Both the position numbers and the translations under genes were made by a program. From the NCBI GenBank assembly GCA_945888895.1, contig CAMDAY010000115.1, forward strand, positions 1-7,034: 7,034 bases of DNA, in the 5' to 3' direction. The notes beneath the pieces were generated by a model. The model was not told the DNA's origin. It was given only the letters and a program-made list of their open reading frames with translations, and searched no databases. This document shows, one piece after another, positions 1 to 5,366 of the stretch; position 1 is the first letter of the stretch; each line of letters starts with the position of its first letter. Source of the stretch: Dehalococcoides mccartyi. GTDB taxonomy: Bacteria; Chloroflexota; Dehalococcoidia; UBA2979.

Positions 1-34
1 CACCCCCCTTCCCTGCGCGAGTTCCGCCGGGAGT

Positions 35-55
35 GTGAGGGGCGCAGCTCCTCAC
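35..55. repeat. GTGAGG-N9-CCTCAC hairpin repeat, copy 1
   Basis: A 21-base unit with perfect 6-bp inverted ends around the nine bases GGCGCAGCT. All 21 bases recur identically at 1374-1394. Copy 1 is preceded by CCGCCGGGAGT (24-34), while copy 2 is followed by the reverse complement ACTCCCGGCGG, so each copy carries one half of a longer palindrome. Confidence 0.75.
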
Positions 56-103
56 AGTTGGTTCCTCTCCGCTTGAACCCCTCCCGCGCCGGGAGGGGCA
101 GGG

Positions 104-131
104 GTGGGCCGCCCCACGCTGCACTTCGACG
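104..131 (+). repeat. GTGGGCCGCCCCAC ... GCACYTCGACG repeat, copy 1
   Basis: GTGGGCCGCCCCAC (104-117; 5-bp stem, CCGC loop), three spacer bases, then GCACTTCGACG (121-131). The same two blocks in the same order, with a four-base spacer, occur at 4801-4829 downstream of moaC. The second block with C in place of T also occurs inverted at 1568-1578. A short dispersed repeat unit is the simplest reading. Confidence 0.6.
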
Positions 132-197
132 AATCTGGTGAATGACGACGCAGCTTCGTCGCATGTACCGATGGCGCACGCGCAGCGGCAACCTCGA

Positions 198-213
198 GGG
201 CCACGCGTGGCCC
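198..213 (-). terminator. Perfect 16-base palindrome just after the tsaD stop
   Basis: GGGCCACG and CGTGGCCC form a perfect inverted repeat starting three bases past the tsaD TAG codon. In RNA it would fold as a GC-rich stem of about 6 bp closed by a small loop. No U-tract follows on the minus strand, so it is not a classical intrinsic terminator. It may protect the 3' end or simply belong to the repeat block. Confidence 0.35.
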
Positions 214-215
214 GG

Positions 216-1262
216 CTAGGCCCAGCGGCGACCGCGGCGGACGGCGGTGGGGATGATGTCGAGCGCCGACTCCGGCGCGACCGCGTCGTCGAGGTGACGG
301 AAGGCGGCCGCGGCGATCATCGCGGCGTTGTCGGTGCAGAGCACGATCGGGGGGATGTGCACCGGCACGGTGGCGCGCTCGATCACGCGTTCGCGCAGGC
401 GGCGGTTCGCGGCGACACCGCCGGCGACGAGGAGCGACGCGACGCCCTCGCGCTCCGCGGCGCGGGCGGCCTTCTTCGACAGCACGTCGACGACCGATTC
501 CTCGAACGCCCACGCGATCTCGGCGGCGGGCGGTGCGCCCTCGGAGTTCACGAGGTTCAGCACCGCGGTCTTCAGGCCAGAGAACGAGAAGTCGTCGCTC
601 TCGCCGAGCCAGGCGCGGGGCAGGCGCAACTTCCGCACCTCGGCGGTTGCGGCGATACGGGAGATCGGCGGGCCGCCGGGGTACGGCAGGCCGAGCAGCC
701 GCGCGACCTTGTCGAACGCCTCGCCCGCGGCGTCGTCGCGCGTGCCGCCGAGGCGCTCGAACTTGCCGTGCTCGCGCATCATCAGCAGTTCGGTGTGGCC
801 ACCCGACACGACGAGGGCGAGCGCGGGGAGCTCGGGCGGGCCGCCGTCAGCGCCCGTGGCGGCGGCCCCGCCGGGTATCCCGGCGTTTCCCGCGGGGATC
901 AGCCAGTTGGCGCACACGTGTCCCTCGATGTGGTCGACGGGGATCAGCGGGATGCCGCGCGCGTACGCGAGGCCGCGCGCGCCGTTGAGGCCGATGACGA
1001 GGGCGCCCGGCAGGCCGGGGCCCGCTGTCACGGCGATCGCGTCGATGTCGTCCCAGGTGCACTCGGCGTCGGCGAGGGCGCGGCGGACGACGGGGACGAG
1101 GGCGCGCAGGTGAGCGCGGGCGGCGACCTCCGGGACAACGCCCCCGGTCTCCTCGTGCAGCGCGGTCTGCGATGCGACGACGTTGGAGAGCATGCGCGTG
1201 CCGTCCGCGACCACGGCCGCGGCGGTCTCATCGCACGAGCTTTCGATGCCGAGGATGCGCAT
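216..1262 (-). CDS. tsaD: tRNA N6-adenosine threonylcarbamoyltransferase TsaD
   Basis: TsaD (Kae1/Qri7/YgjD family, ASKHA fold) transfers the threonylcarbamoyl group from threonylcarbamoyl-AMP to A37 of ANN-decoding tRNAs, working in bacteria with TsaB and TsaE in the cytoplasm. The 348-residue product is full length for the family. Visible hallmarks are GIESSCDETA at residues 5-14, HEETGGVVPEVAARAH at 36-51, the metal site VDHIEGH (H111 and H115) completed by D311 in CTDNAAM, SGGHTEL at 153-159, GEAFDKVARLLGLPYPGGP at 180-198, FSFSGLKTA at 225-233 and the phosphate loop AGGVAANRRLRE at 280-291. A Gly/Ala/Pro-rich stretch at about 123-145 looks like a lineage-specific loop before the SGGHTEL strand. 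tsaB, tsaE and rimI are not in view, so the gene stands apart from the usual t6A cluster. The ATG at 1262 is favoured because MRILGIESS is the normal N-terminus. A TAGACT box lies six bases upstream, suggesting a leaderless transcript. Confidence 0.97.
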   Translation of the reverse strand: MRILGIESSCDETAAAVVADGTRMLSNVVASQTALHEETGGVVPEVAARAHLRALVPVVRRALADAECTWDDIDAIAVTAGPGLPGALVIGLNGARGLAYARGIPLIPVDHIEGHVCANWLIPAGNAGIPGGAAATGADGGPPELPALALVVSGGHTELLMMREHGKFERLGGTRDDAAGEAFDKVARLLGLPYPGGPPISRIAATAEVRKLRLPRAWLGESDDFSFSGLKTAVLNLVNSEGAPPAAEIAWAFEESVVDVLSKKAARAAEREGVASLLVAGGVAANRRLRERVIERATVPVHIPPIVLCTDNAAMIAAAAFRHLDDAVAPESALDIIPTAVRRGRRWA

Positions 1263-1268
1263 GGGCTC

Positions 1269-1274
1269 AGTCTA
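1269..1274 (-). promoter_or_regulatory. Probable -10 box of tsaD (leaderless)
   Basis: Read on the minus strand, TAGACT is followed by GAGCCC and then the ATG. With transcription starting six or seven bases past the box, the mRNA would begin at or next to the start codon. No purine-rich ribosome site lies at the usual distance. No convincing -35 hexamer is visible 16-18 bases upstream. The same arrangement is seen before moaA and rsmJ. Confidence 0.5.
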
Positions 1275-1373
1275 TCGCCGCTGCCGCCGTGGGGGCAGCG
1301 TAGGGCGGGGAGGCGAGGACAAGCCTGCACGTTGCGCGTGGTGCTGAGGTGGCGGCGCGGGGTGGGCCCAATA

Positions 1374-1394
1374 GTGAGGGGCGCAGCTCCTCAC
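1374..1394. repeat. GTGAGG-N9-CCTCAC hairpin repeat, copy 2
   Basis: Identical over 21 bases to 35-55. It is followed by ACTCCCGGCGG (1395-1405), the reverse complement of the 11 bases that precede copy 1. The two copies therefore flank tsaD, each with its arm on the outer side of a common palindrome plan. Confidence 0.75.
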
Positions 1395-1476
1395 ACTCCC
1401 GGCGGAGCTATGCAGGCGGCGTGCGGATTTCTGCAAGCGGAGGTCGGAAGAATGGAAATCGCGAAGTGGGGTGTAC

Positions 1477-1528
1477 GGGGCGCAGCTCCGGCCCCCTCTC
1501 CCCGTCCGGGGACAGGGTTGGGGGTGAG
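1477..1528. repeat. GGTGAGG-type palindromic repeat with GGGGCGCAGCTCC
   Basis: It starts with GGGGCGCAGCTCC (1477-1489), the core also present in the hairpins at 35-55 and 1374-1394. It continues through a C-rich arm, a perfect TCCCCG/CGGGGA stem (1499-1512) and a G-rich arm ending in GGGTTGGGGGTGAGG. The reverse complement begins CCTCACCCCCAACCCT, closely matching the right-hand arm of the element at 6475-6567. It is one member of the repeat family described in the findings. Confidence 0.6.
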
Positions 1529-1565
1529 GACCGCACCACGTGGCTCGCGACATCGATCACCGCGT

Positions 1566-1587
1566 GCCGTCGAGGTGCCTCGACGGC
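1566..1587 (-). terminator. 10-bp inverted repeat after the propeller gene stop
   Basis: GCCGTCGAGG and CCTCGACGGC are perfect complements separated by TG, beginning one base past the TAG stop at 1589-1591. A strong stem with a four-base loop can form in the 3' end of the message. There is no T-run downstream on the minus strand, so terminator function is uncertain. The segment also contains CGTCGAGGTGC, the inverse of the GCACCTCGACG repeat at 4819-4829. Confidence 0.4.
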
Positions 1588-1588
1588 G

Positions 1589-3658
1589 CTAGCGAGCGGG
1601 GGTGGCGGTGGCGGCGCCTGGTGTGGCGGTGGGCGAGGGCTGCGTGGGGGGCGGGCCGGCGGGGGCGACGTCGAAGAAGGTGATGCCGTCGCCGCTCATG
1701 ACGTAGAGGCGCGAACCGTCGGGGGAGATCGCGAGGCCGCGCAGGTCCGAGAAGCTCGGGTGGCGGTACTGCTTCAGGAACTTGCCCTCGCGGTCGCCGA
1801 CCGCGATGCGCTTGTTGCCGCGGTCGGCGACGAAGAGCAGGCCGCGCTGCACGTCCTCAACGAGCGCCGTCGGCGCCTTGAGCGGCGTGTCGAGGCCGTC
1901 GAGCATCGCGATCGTCTCCTTGCCGCCGCGGAAGCGGCGGAGGCGGGCGTCGTCGACGAGGAAGACGTCGCCATCGACGACGAGCGAGGAGGTGCGGGCG
2001 ATGTCGACGCCGCCGAGCATCGCGCTGCGCTCCGAGTCGTAGCCGTCCGAGGCGGGCACGTAGCGCCAGACCTCGCCCTGCGATGGGTCGAGGACGTAGA
2101 GGTTCCGCTGATAGACGGCGATTGCCGTGTTCGAGCGCAACTCGCTCGCGCCGCGTAGCGGCAGGGGCGTGGGGGTCTTTGAGGCCTCGGGGATCGCGAA
2201 CAGGCCGCGGGCTGCGTCCATCACCAGCAGGCGGCTGCCCTGCGCGTCCCATGCGAGCGCGACCGGGCCCTGCGCGCGGGTGCCGTTGTAGGACTGGCCC
2301 TCGCGGTAGACCTCCTCGACGGTCGAGGGGGACGCGCCGTCGATGCGGATCACGCGGCCCTTCGCCTCCTCGATGAACCACAGCGAGCGGCCTCCGACGA
2401 CGATCGACTTCGGGTTCACCGCGTCGGTCACCACGCCGGCGAAGCGCATGAACGGCGATACGGTGCCGACGTCCGTGACCGCGTCCAACACCGTGAGCTG
2501 CGACTGCACCTGCGTCTCGATCTGCTTCACGCGCTCATCGGTCGGGGCCAGCGCGCGTGCGCGTTCGGTGGAGACGAGGACGTTCTGCAGCGCCCTGCGC
2601 CGGTCGTCGGCGCGCTGCGCGCCCTGTGCGGCGCTCAACTGCTCCTGCGCGGTGGTGATGATCTTCGTCAGCTCCGCCTGGCGGTCCTCGCGCAGCAGGC
2701 CCGGCCCGACCGCCCACGCGAGGATACCGAGCGCCAGCAGCGCGCCTGCGCCGATGCCGATCCAACGCCACGGTAACTGCTGCTCGAGCGGGGTGCGGCC
2801 GACGGTGCGTGCGGGGCGACGGATCGAGGGGAACGGAATCGGCTGTGACTGCGGACCGGACCAGCGGCGGCGACGCGGCTCCGGCTCCGGCGCGGAGGTG
2901 GCGCGCGGCGCGGGCGTGCGGTTCCCGGAGTCGATGCTTGGCATCACGATCTCGCGCCCCGCGACATCCTCGTCGTCATCGAGATCGAGCGGGGCGGGCA
3001 TGTCGGCGCCGTCCGGCAGGTCGAGGTCGGCGACGAGCACGGCGGTGAGGTCGGTCACCTCGCGTGTGCGGCGGAACAGCTCGGCCAGTGCGGCCTCGGG
3101 GCCGGCGGAGATCGACTCCTCGATCCCGCGCAGCCCGATGATCTGCTCGACGGTCGAGGTGAGCAGCAGGATCTCGCGCCCGTGGATGTCGGTGGCGGTG
3201 AAGCGGGGCTCGATGTCCGCGCTGCCGCCGAGGGGTGCCGCGGCGGGGAGGCCCTCGGTCGTCAGTCGGGTGACGCCGCGCGCGCCGGAGAGATAGGCCG
3301 TGCTCGGCCCGACCTGTGCGATCGTCGCCTCGCCGTCGCGGATCACGACGCACGTCACGCCGACGGCGACGCGGTGCTCGCGCAGCGAGCGGCGGTTCCA
3401 TTCGGCGAGGTTGGTGTGCGCCTGCTGCAGCGCGCGCAGCAGGCCACCCGTGATCGAGAGCGACTCGCGCGCGAACAGCGCGGCGATCGCCTCGGCGACC
3501 TCGGAGCAGAACTCGGCGGAGCGGTGGTCGACCGGCTCGGCGAGCACCAGCAGGCGGGTCGTCTCTTCCTCGCGCTCACGCTGGCGGTCGACGAGCCAGG
3601 GGCCGTGCTCGCGCACCTGCCCATCCACCATCGCGTAGCGGCCGACCCATGTACTCAC
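1589..3658 (-). CDS. PP2C-like (degenerate) / membrane / beta-propeller protein
   Basis: This 689-residue protein has several parts. Residues 1-215 have the length and motif order of a PP2C-type Ser/Thr phosphatase, but the acidic metal ligands are changed: LAEPVDH (E41) stands where VADGMGG is normal, VGPSTAYL (116-123, P118) where GDSRAYL is normal, LLLTSTVEQ (T169) where LLCSDG is normal, and TDLTAV (202-207) where DNxT is normal. Residues 218-297 are an acidic, then Arg/Pro-rich linker. A single membrane span follows at 300-322. Residues 327-397 are Gln/Arg/Ala-rich helices. At 399-667 are repeated strands (RSLWFIEEAKGRVIRIDG, RGLLFVADRGNKRIAVGDR, ISPDGSRLYVMSGDG) typical of NHL/SMP30-like propellers, then a Pro/Thr-rich tail. 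The Arg-rich flank before the span suggests the propeller is outside. The GTG at 3658 (VSTWVGRYAMVDG) is chosen because upstream residues are low-complexity and overlap the regulator gene. The ATG at 3631 is the alternative, and neither has a good ribosome site. Function is unknown; a signalling pseudophosphatase or envelope sensor is inference. Confidence 0.8.
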   Translation of the reverse strand: MSTWVGRYAMVDGQVREHGPWLVDRQREREEETTRLLVLAEPVDHRSAEFCSEVAEAIAALFARESLSITGGLLRALQQAHTNLAEWNRRSLREHRVAVGVTCVVIRDGEATIAQVGPSTAYLSGARGVTRLTTEGLPAAAPLGGSADIEPRFTATDIHGREILLLTSTVEQIIGLRGIEESISAGPEAALAELFRRTREVTDLTAVLVADLDLPDGADMPAPLDLDDDEDVAGREIVMPSIDSGNRTPAPRATSAPEPEPRRRRWSGPQSQPIPFPSIRRPARTVGRTPLEQQLPWRWIGIGAGALLALGILAWAVGPGLLREDRQAELTKIITTAQEQLSAAQGAQRADDRRRALQNVLVSTERARALAPTDERVKQIETQVQSQLTVLDAVTDVGTVSPFMRFAGVVTDAVNPKSIVVGGRSLWFIEEAKGRVIRIDGASPSTVEEVYREGQSYNGTRAQGPVALAWDAQGSRLLVMDAARGLFAIPEASKTPTPLPLRGASELRSNTAIAVYQRNLYVLDPSQGEVWRYVPASDGYDSERSAMLGGVDIARTSSLVVDGDVFLVDDARLRRFRGGKETIAMLDGLDTPLKAPTALVEDVQRGLLFVADRGNKRIAVGDREGKFLKQYRHPSFSDLRGLAISPDGSRLYVMSGDGITFFDVAPAGPPPTQPSPTATPGAATATPAR

Positions 3659-3866
3659 CGGTATGTGCCCACGGGGCAGCGACTCCCCGTGCGCGGTGCG
3701 CGACGGAGGAGCGTGCGAGTCACGCGCGAGAGGCGGTGAGAGTGAGCCACGAATGGTCCCGGAATCCCCGCCCGGGGAGACGAGGCCATGATAACGAGGG
3801 CTCGCGGCGAGCGTCGATGCGCACGCGACCGCAGGGATCCGGCAGGGGCCGCGATGCGGCGACGGA
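3659..3866 (-). other. Leader and upstream region of the propeller gene
   Basis: These 208 bases separate the regulator stop from the preferred GTG start. They hold the promoter-like pair at 3788-3817 and, just inside the predicted transcript, a short hairpin (TCCCC-GCCC-GGGGA, 3765-3778). The reading frame is open throughout, but its translation is Pro/Ser/Arg-rich without any family resemblance and is probably untranslated. Confidence 0.45.
3788..3817 (-). promoter_or_regulatory. Candidate sigma70-type promoter of the propeller gene
   Basis: On the minus strand, TCGACG (3812-3817; four of six matches to TTGACA) and TATCAT (3788-3793; five of six matches to TATAAT) are 18 bases apart. Transcription from here would give a 5' leader of roughly 120 bases before the GTG at 3658. 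This is the best -35/-10 pair I found in the window, and it supports separate expression from the upstream regulator. Confidence 0.4.
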
Positions 3867-4529
3867 TCAGGCGCGTCGCTCGCCGCCCGCGGTCGCGGGG
3901 ACGGCAGCGGAGGCAGTTCCGGGAACGAGGTGGTAGACGCAGCGGTCGGCACCCGCGGCGAGCGTGGAGATCAGGGTGGCCTTCATCCCAGCGAGCCGCC
4001 CGACCAGCGCCTCGTGCATTCCGCAGACGGTGTCGTGGGTCGAGGCGGCGTCACGGAAGGGGCAGGTGCGCTCGACGAGGACGAATCCGTCGTTGCCGTC
4101 TGACTCGCACGTGACGACGACGTCCTGCGAGCGGAGCACGCCACAGGCCGCCTCGACGCGGTCGGTTGCGGACAGGCCCGCGAGCATCGGCAGGTGCGGC
4201 GCGGCGAGCGACTCCGCAGCCCCGGCGACGACGCGCAGGTAGGCGTCCTCCGGCAGCGCTGCGCGGGCGGACTCGAGGAGCGCGCTGGCCAGCTCGCCGT
4301 AGGACTTCGGGTAGAGCCCCTCGGCCGTGGCGGTGAGGCGATAGGTCAGCGCCGGCCGACCGACGTGTCCGCGGATCTCGCGGCTGACGACGAACCCCTC
4401 GCGCTCGAGGATGGCGAGGTGCTGTCGCACGCCCGTCGCCGTCAGGTCGAGGTGCGCACCCAGGTCGCGCACGCTCCCCTCGCCGCACTGGCGTAGGAAA
4501 TCGAGGATCTGTTGTCGAGTGACCTGCAT
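3867..4529 (-). CDS. SufR-like winged-helix regulator, probable Fe-S sensor
   Basis: This 220-residue transcription factor resembles the SufR/DeoR-type family, members of which sense cellular iron-sulfur status through a cluster and repress genes such as suf. An N-terminal helix-turn-helix spans about residues 3-50 (VTRQQILDFLRQ...SVRDLGAHLDLTATGVRQHLAILEREGFV). It is followed by the wing REIRGHVGRPALTYRLT and the family-like GLYPKSYGELASALL. The C-terminal half carries TCPFRDAASTHDTVCGMHEAL and later ADRCVYHL, giving C156-x12-C169-x27-C197, the layout expected for cluster binding. A fourth cysteine midway through the x27 stretch, as I recall for cyanobacterial SufR, is absent. The ATG at 4529 is chosen: GGGGG lies five bases upstream and a TATGAT box 32 bases upstream, whereas the ATGs at 4565 and 4562 overlap that box. 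No suf genes are in view. The nearest downstream gene is the propeller protein, 208 bases away and apparently with its own promoter. The true effector is not shown by the sequence. Confidence 0.82.
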   Translation of the reverse strand: MQVTRQQILDFLRQCGEGSVRDLGAHLDLTATGVRQHLAILEREGFVVSREIRGHVGRPALTYRLTATAEGLYPKSYGELASALLESARAALPEDAYLRVVAGAAESLAAPHLPMLAGLSATDRVEAACGVLRSQDVVVTCESDGNDGFVLVERTCPFRDAASTHDTVCGMHEALVGRLAGMKATLISTLAAGADRCVYHLVPGTASAAVPATAGGERRA

Positions 4530-4534
4530 CGCTG

Positions 4535-4566
4535 CCCCCGCCGCGCCGTGTACCGCCCCCATCATA
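4535..4566 (-). promoter_or_regulatory. -10 box and ribosome site of the regulator gene
   Basis: TATGAT (minus strand, 4561-4566) matches TATAAT at five of six positions. GGGGG at 4535-4539, five bases before the ATG at 4529, is a plausible though not canonical ribosome site. Together they predict a leader of about 25 bases and argue against the two more upstream ATGs, which overlap the box. No good -35 is seen, as in other promoters here. Confidence 0.5.
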
Positions 4567-4640
4567 GCGAGATCGGAGCAGAGCAGGCGGGCGAATCAGA
4601 GGCGCAACGTGTGAGTCCCGAGGTGTGCGGCGTGCCGCGC

Positions 4641-4689
4641 CCTCACCCCCGTCCCTCGCCCACGCAGTGGGCGAGGGAAGGGGGTGAGG
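4641..4689. repeat. 49-base near-perfect palindrome, GGTGAGG family
   Basis: The arms are CCTCACCCCC-g-TCCCTCGCCCAC (4641-4663) and GTGGGCGAGGGA-a-GGGGGTGAGG (4667-4689). They are complementary at 22 of 23 positions around a GCA loop. It is the cleanest member of the repeat family. Five T residues follow at 4696-4700, so a transcript on the plus strand could terminate here, but no plus-strand gene precedes it. Confidence 0.8.
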
Positions 4690-4743
4690 CTCGCCTTTTT
4701 AGACGTTCCGTTCGAGCGGGATTCCTATGCTGGATCCGGGATG

Positions 4744-4766
4744 CTTGAAGGGCGAAACCCTTCAAG
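4744..4766. repeat. Perfect 9-bp hairpin CTTGAAGGG / CCCTTCAAG
   Basis: CTTGAAGGG (4744-4752), loop CGAAA, CCCTTCAAG (4758-4766). It lies 85 bases past the moaC stop, so on the minus strand it could serve as the 3' hairpin of the moaA-moaC message, but no T-run follows in that direction. It is less GC-rich than the neighbouring palindromes and may be a different repeat module. Confidence 0.6.
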
Positions 4767-4800
4767 ACTCATCCCCCGCCGCGAAGGGAGGGGGCGGGGA

Positions 4801-4829
4801 GTGGGCCGCCCCACTCAAGCACCTCGACG
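4801..4829 (+). repeat. GTGGGCCGCCCCAC ... GCACYTCGACG repeat, copy 2
   Basis: GTGGGCCGCCCCAC (4801-4814), spacer TCAA, GCACCTCGACG (4819-4829). It matches the unit at 104-131 and ends 21 bases from the moaC stop codon. Like copy 1 it lies downstream of a minus-strand gene and beside other hairpins, here CCCCGCC (4774-4780) paired with GGCGGGG (4793-4799). Confidence 0.6.
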
Positions 4830-4850
4830 TCGCTCGATCGCCGTGTTCGG

Positions 4851-5339
4851 CTACTCCGCGCGGTAGTCACCGGAGCGACCGCCGGACTTGGCCGTGAGGC
4901 GGATGTCCTCGATCGACATGCCGCGCTCGACGGCTTTGCACATGTCGTACACGGTGAGCGCGGCGACACTGACCGCCGTCAGCGCCTCCATCTCCACGCC
5001 CGTCCTTGAGGTCACGCGCACCGTCGCCTCGATCTCGATCGCCGCGCGCCCATCTGTCTCCGACGGGGCGAGGTGGACCTCGACGCCGGAGATGGGGAGG
5101 GGGTGGCAGAGCGGGATCAGCTCGTGCGTGCGCTTCGCCGCCATGATCCCGGCGATGCGCGCCGTGGCGAGGACGTCGCCCTTCGGCAGCTGCCCCTGCA
5201 CGATCAGCGCGAGCGTGGAGGGCTCCATGACCACGCGCCCGCGCGCGGTCGCCTCGCGCTGCGTCACGTCCTTGTCGGACACGTCGACCATCCGCGCGTG
5301 ACCCTGGTCGTCGAGGTGGGAGAGGGCGTCGCTCGTCAT
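4851..5339 (-). CDS. moaC: Cyclic pyranopterin monophosphate synthase MoaC
   Basis: MoaC converts 3',8-cyclo-7,8-dihydro-GTP, the MoaA product, into cyclic pyranopterin monophosphate, the second step of molybdenum cofactor synthesis in the cytoplasm. The 162-residue length is typical. Family motifs are clear: HLDDQGHARMVDVSDKDVTQREA at residues 8-30, LPKGDVLATARIAGIMAAKRT at 51-71, LIPLCHPLPI at 74-83 (H79), GVEMEALTAVSVAALTVYDMCKA at 114-136 with the active-site pair D132 and K135, and KSGGRSGDY at 151-159. The ATG at 5339 has AAGGA (5344-5348) four bases upstream, a credible ribosome site. The moaA stop is 27 bases upstream, so the two are almost surely co-transcribed. No other Moco genes are in view. 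Confidence 0.97.
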   Translation of the reverse strand: MTSDALSHLDDQGHARMVDVSDKDVTQREATARGRVVMEPSTLALIVQGQLPKGDVLATARIAGIMAAKRTHELIPLCHPLPISGVEVHLAPSETDGRAAIEIEATVRVTSRTGVEMEALTAVSVAALTVYDMCKAVERGMSIEDIRLTAKSGGRSGDYRAE

Positions 5340-5343
5340 GGTG

Positions 5344-5348
5344 TCCTT
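5344..5348 (-). promoter_or_regulatory. Ribosome binding site of moaC
   Basis: AAGGA read on the minus strand, four bases before the moaC ATG, within the 27-base gap after moaA. It is the only canonical-looking Shine-Dalgarno sequence in the window. It contrasts with the leaderless starts, as expected for an internal operon gene. Confidence 0.6.
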
Positions 5349-5366
5349 GGCGAAGTCGCGGCGGCG

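Larger units (their letters stand above)
1..215. repeat. Gene-free repeat block downstream of tsaD
   Basis: No credible gene is seen here. The block holds, in order: bases 1-14, resembling an arm (CACCCCC..TTCCCT) of the palindromic repeat found complete at 4641-4689; a hairpin at 35-55 (GTGAGG-N9-CCTCAC); a hairpin with a perfect 9-bp stem at 78-98 (CCCCTCCCG-CGC-CGGGAGGGG); GTGGGCCGCCCCAC at 104-117; GCACTTCGACG at 121-131; and a 16-base palindrome at 198-213 beside the tsaD stop. The density of GC-rich stems suggests a mosaic of small interspersed repeats. Long reading frames across it continue antisense into tsaD and show no family resemblance. Confidence 0.6.
1263..1588. other. Intergenic region with palindromic repeats
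   Basis: This 326-base gap lies between tsaD and the stop of the propeller gene. It contains the tsaD promoter, the second copy of the 21-base GTGAGG hairpin (1374-1394), a third GGGGCGCAGCTCC (1477-1489), a palindromic element ending in GGTGAGG (1491-1528) and a 10-bp inverted repeat at 1566-1587. Bases of about 1410-1470 are less GC-rich and unassigned. Plus-strand reading frames here are extensions of the tsaD antisense frame, and I see no support for a gene. Confidence 0.6.

Noticed and set aside
138..1592. A 484-codon open frame on the plus strand
   Set aside because: It lies opposite tsaD and the repeat-rich gap. Its translation is Arg/Gly/Ala/Asp-rich with no family motifs, as expected from the antisense strand of a GC-rich gene.
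1592..1680. Tandem-repeat-like GGTGGCGG run
   Set aside because: It encodes the Pro/Thr/Ala-rich tail of the propeller protein; codon bias explains the repetition.
2343..3296. A 317-codon plus-strand frame rich in Ser/Arg
   Set aside because: It is antisense to the propeller gene. Low-complexity composition with no recognisable domain.
4741..4866. A possible small plus-strand gene beginning MLEGRNPSR
   Set aside because: It starts on the hairpin at 4744-4766, runs through repeats and ends antisense to moaC. It has no ribosome site.
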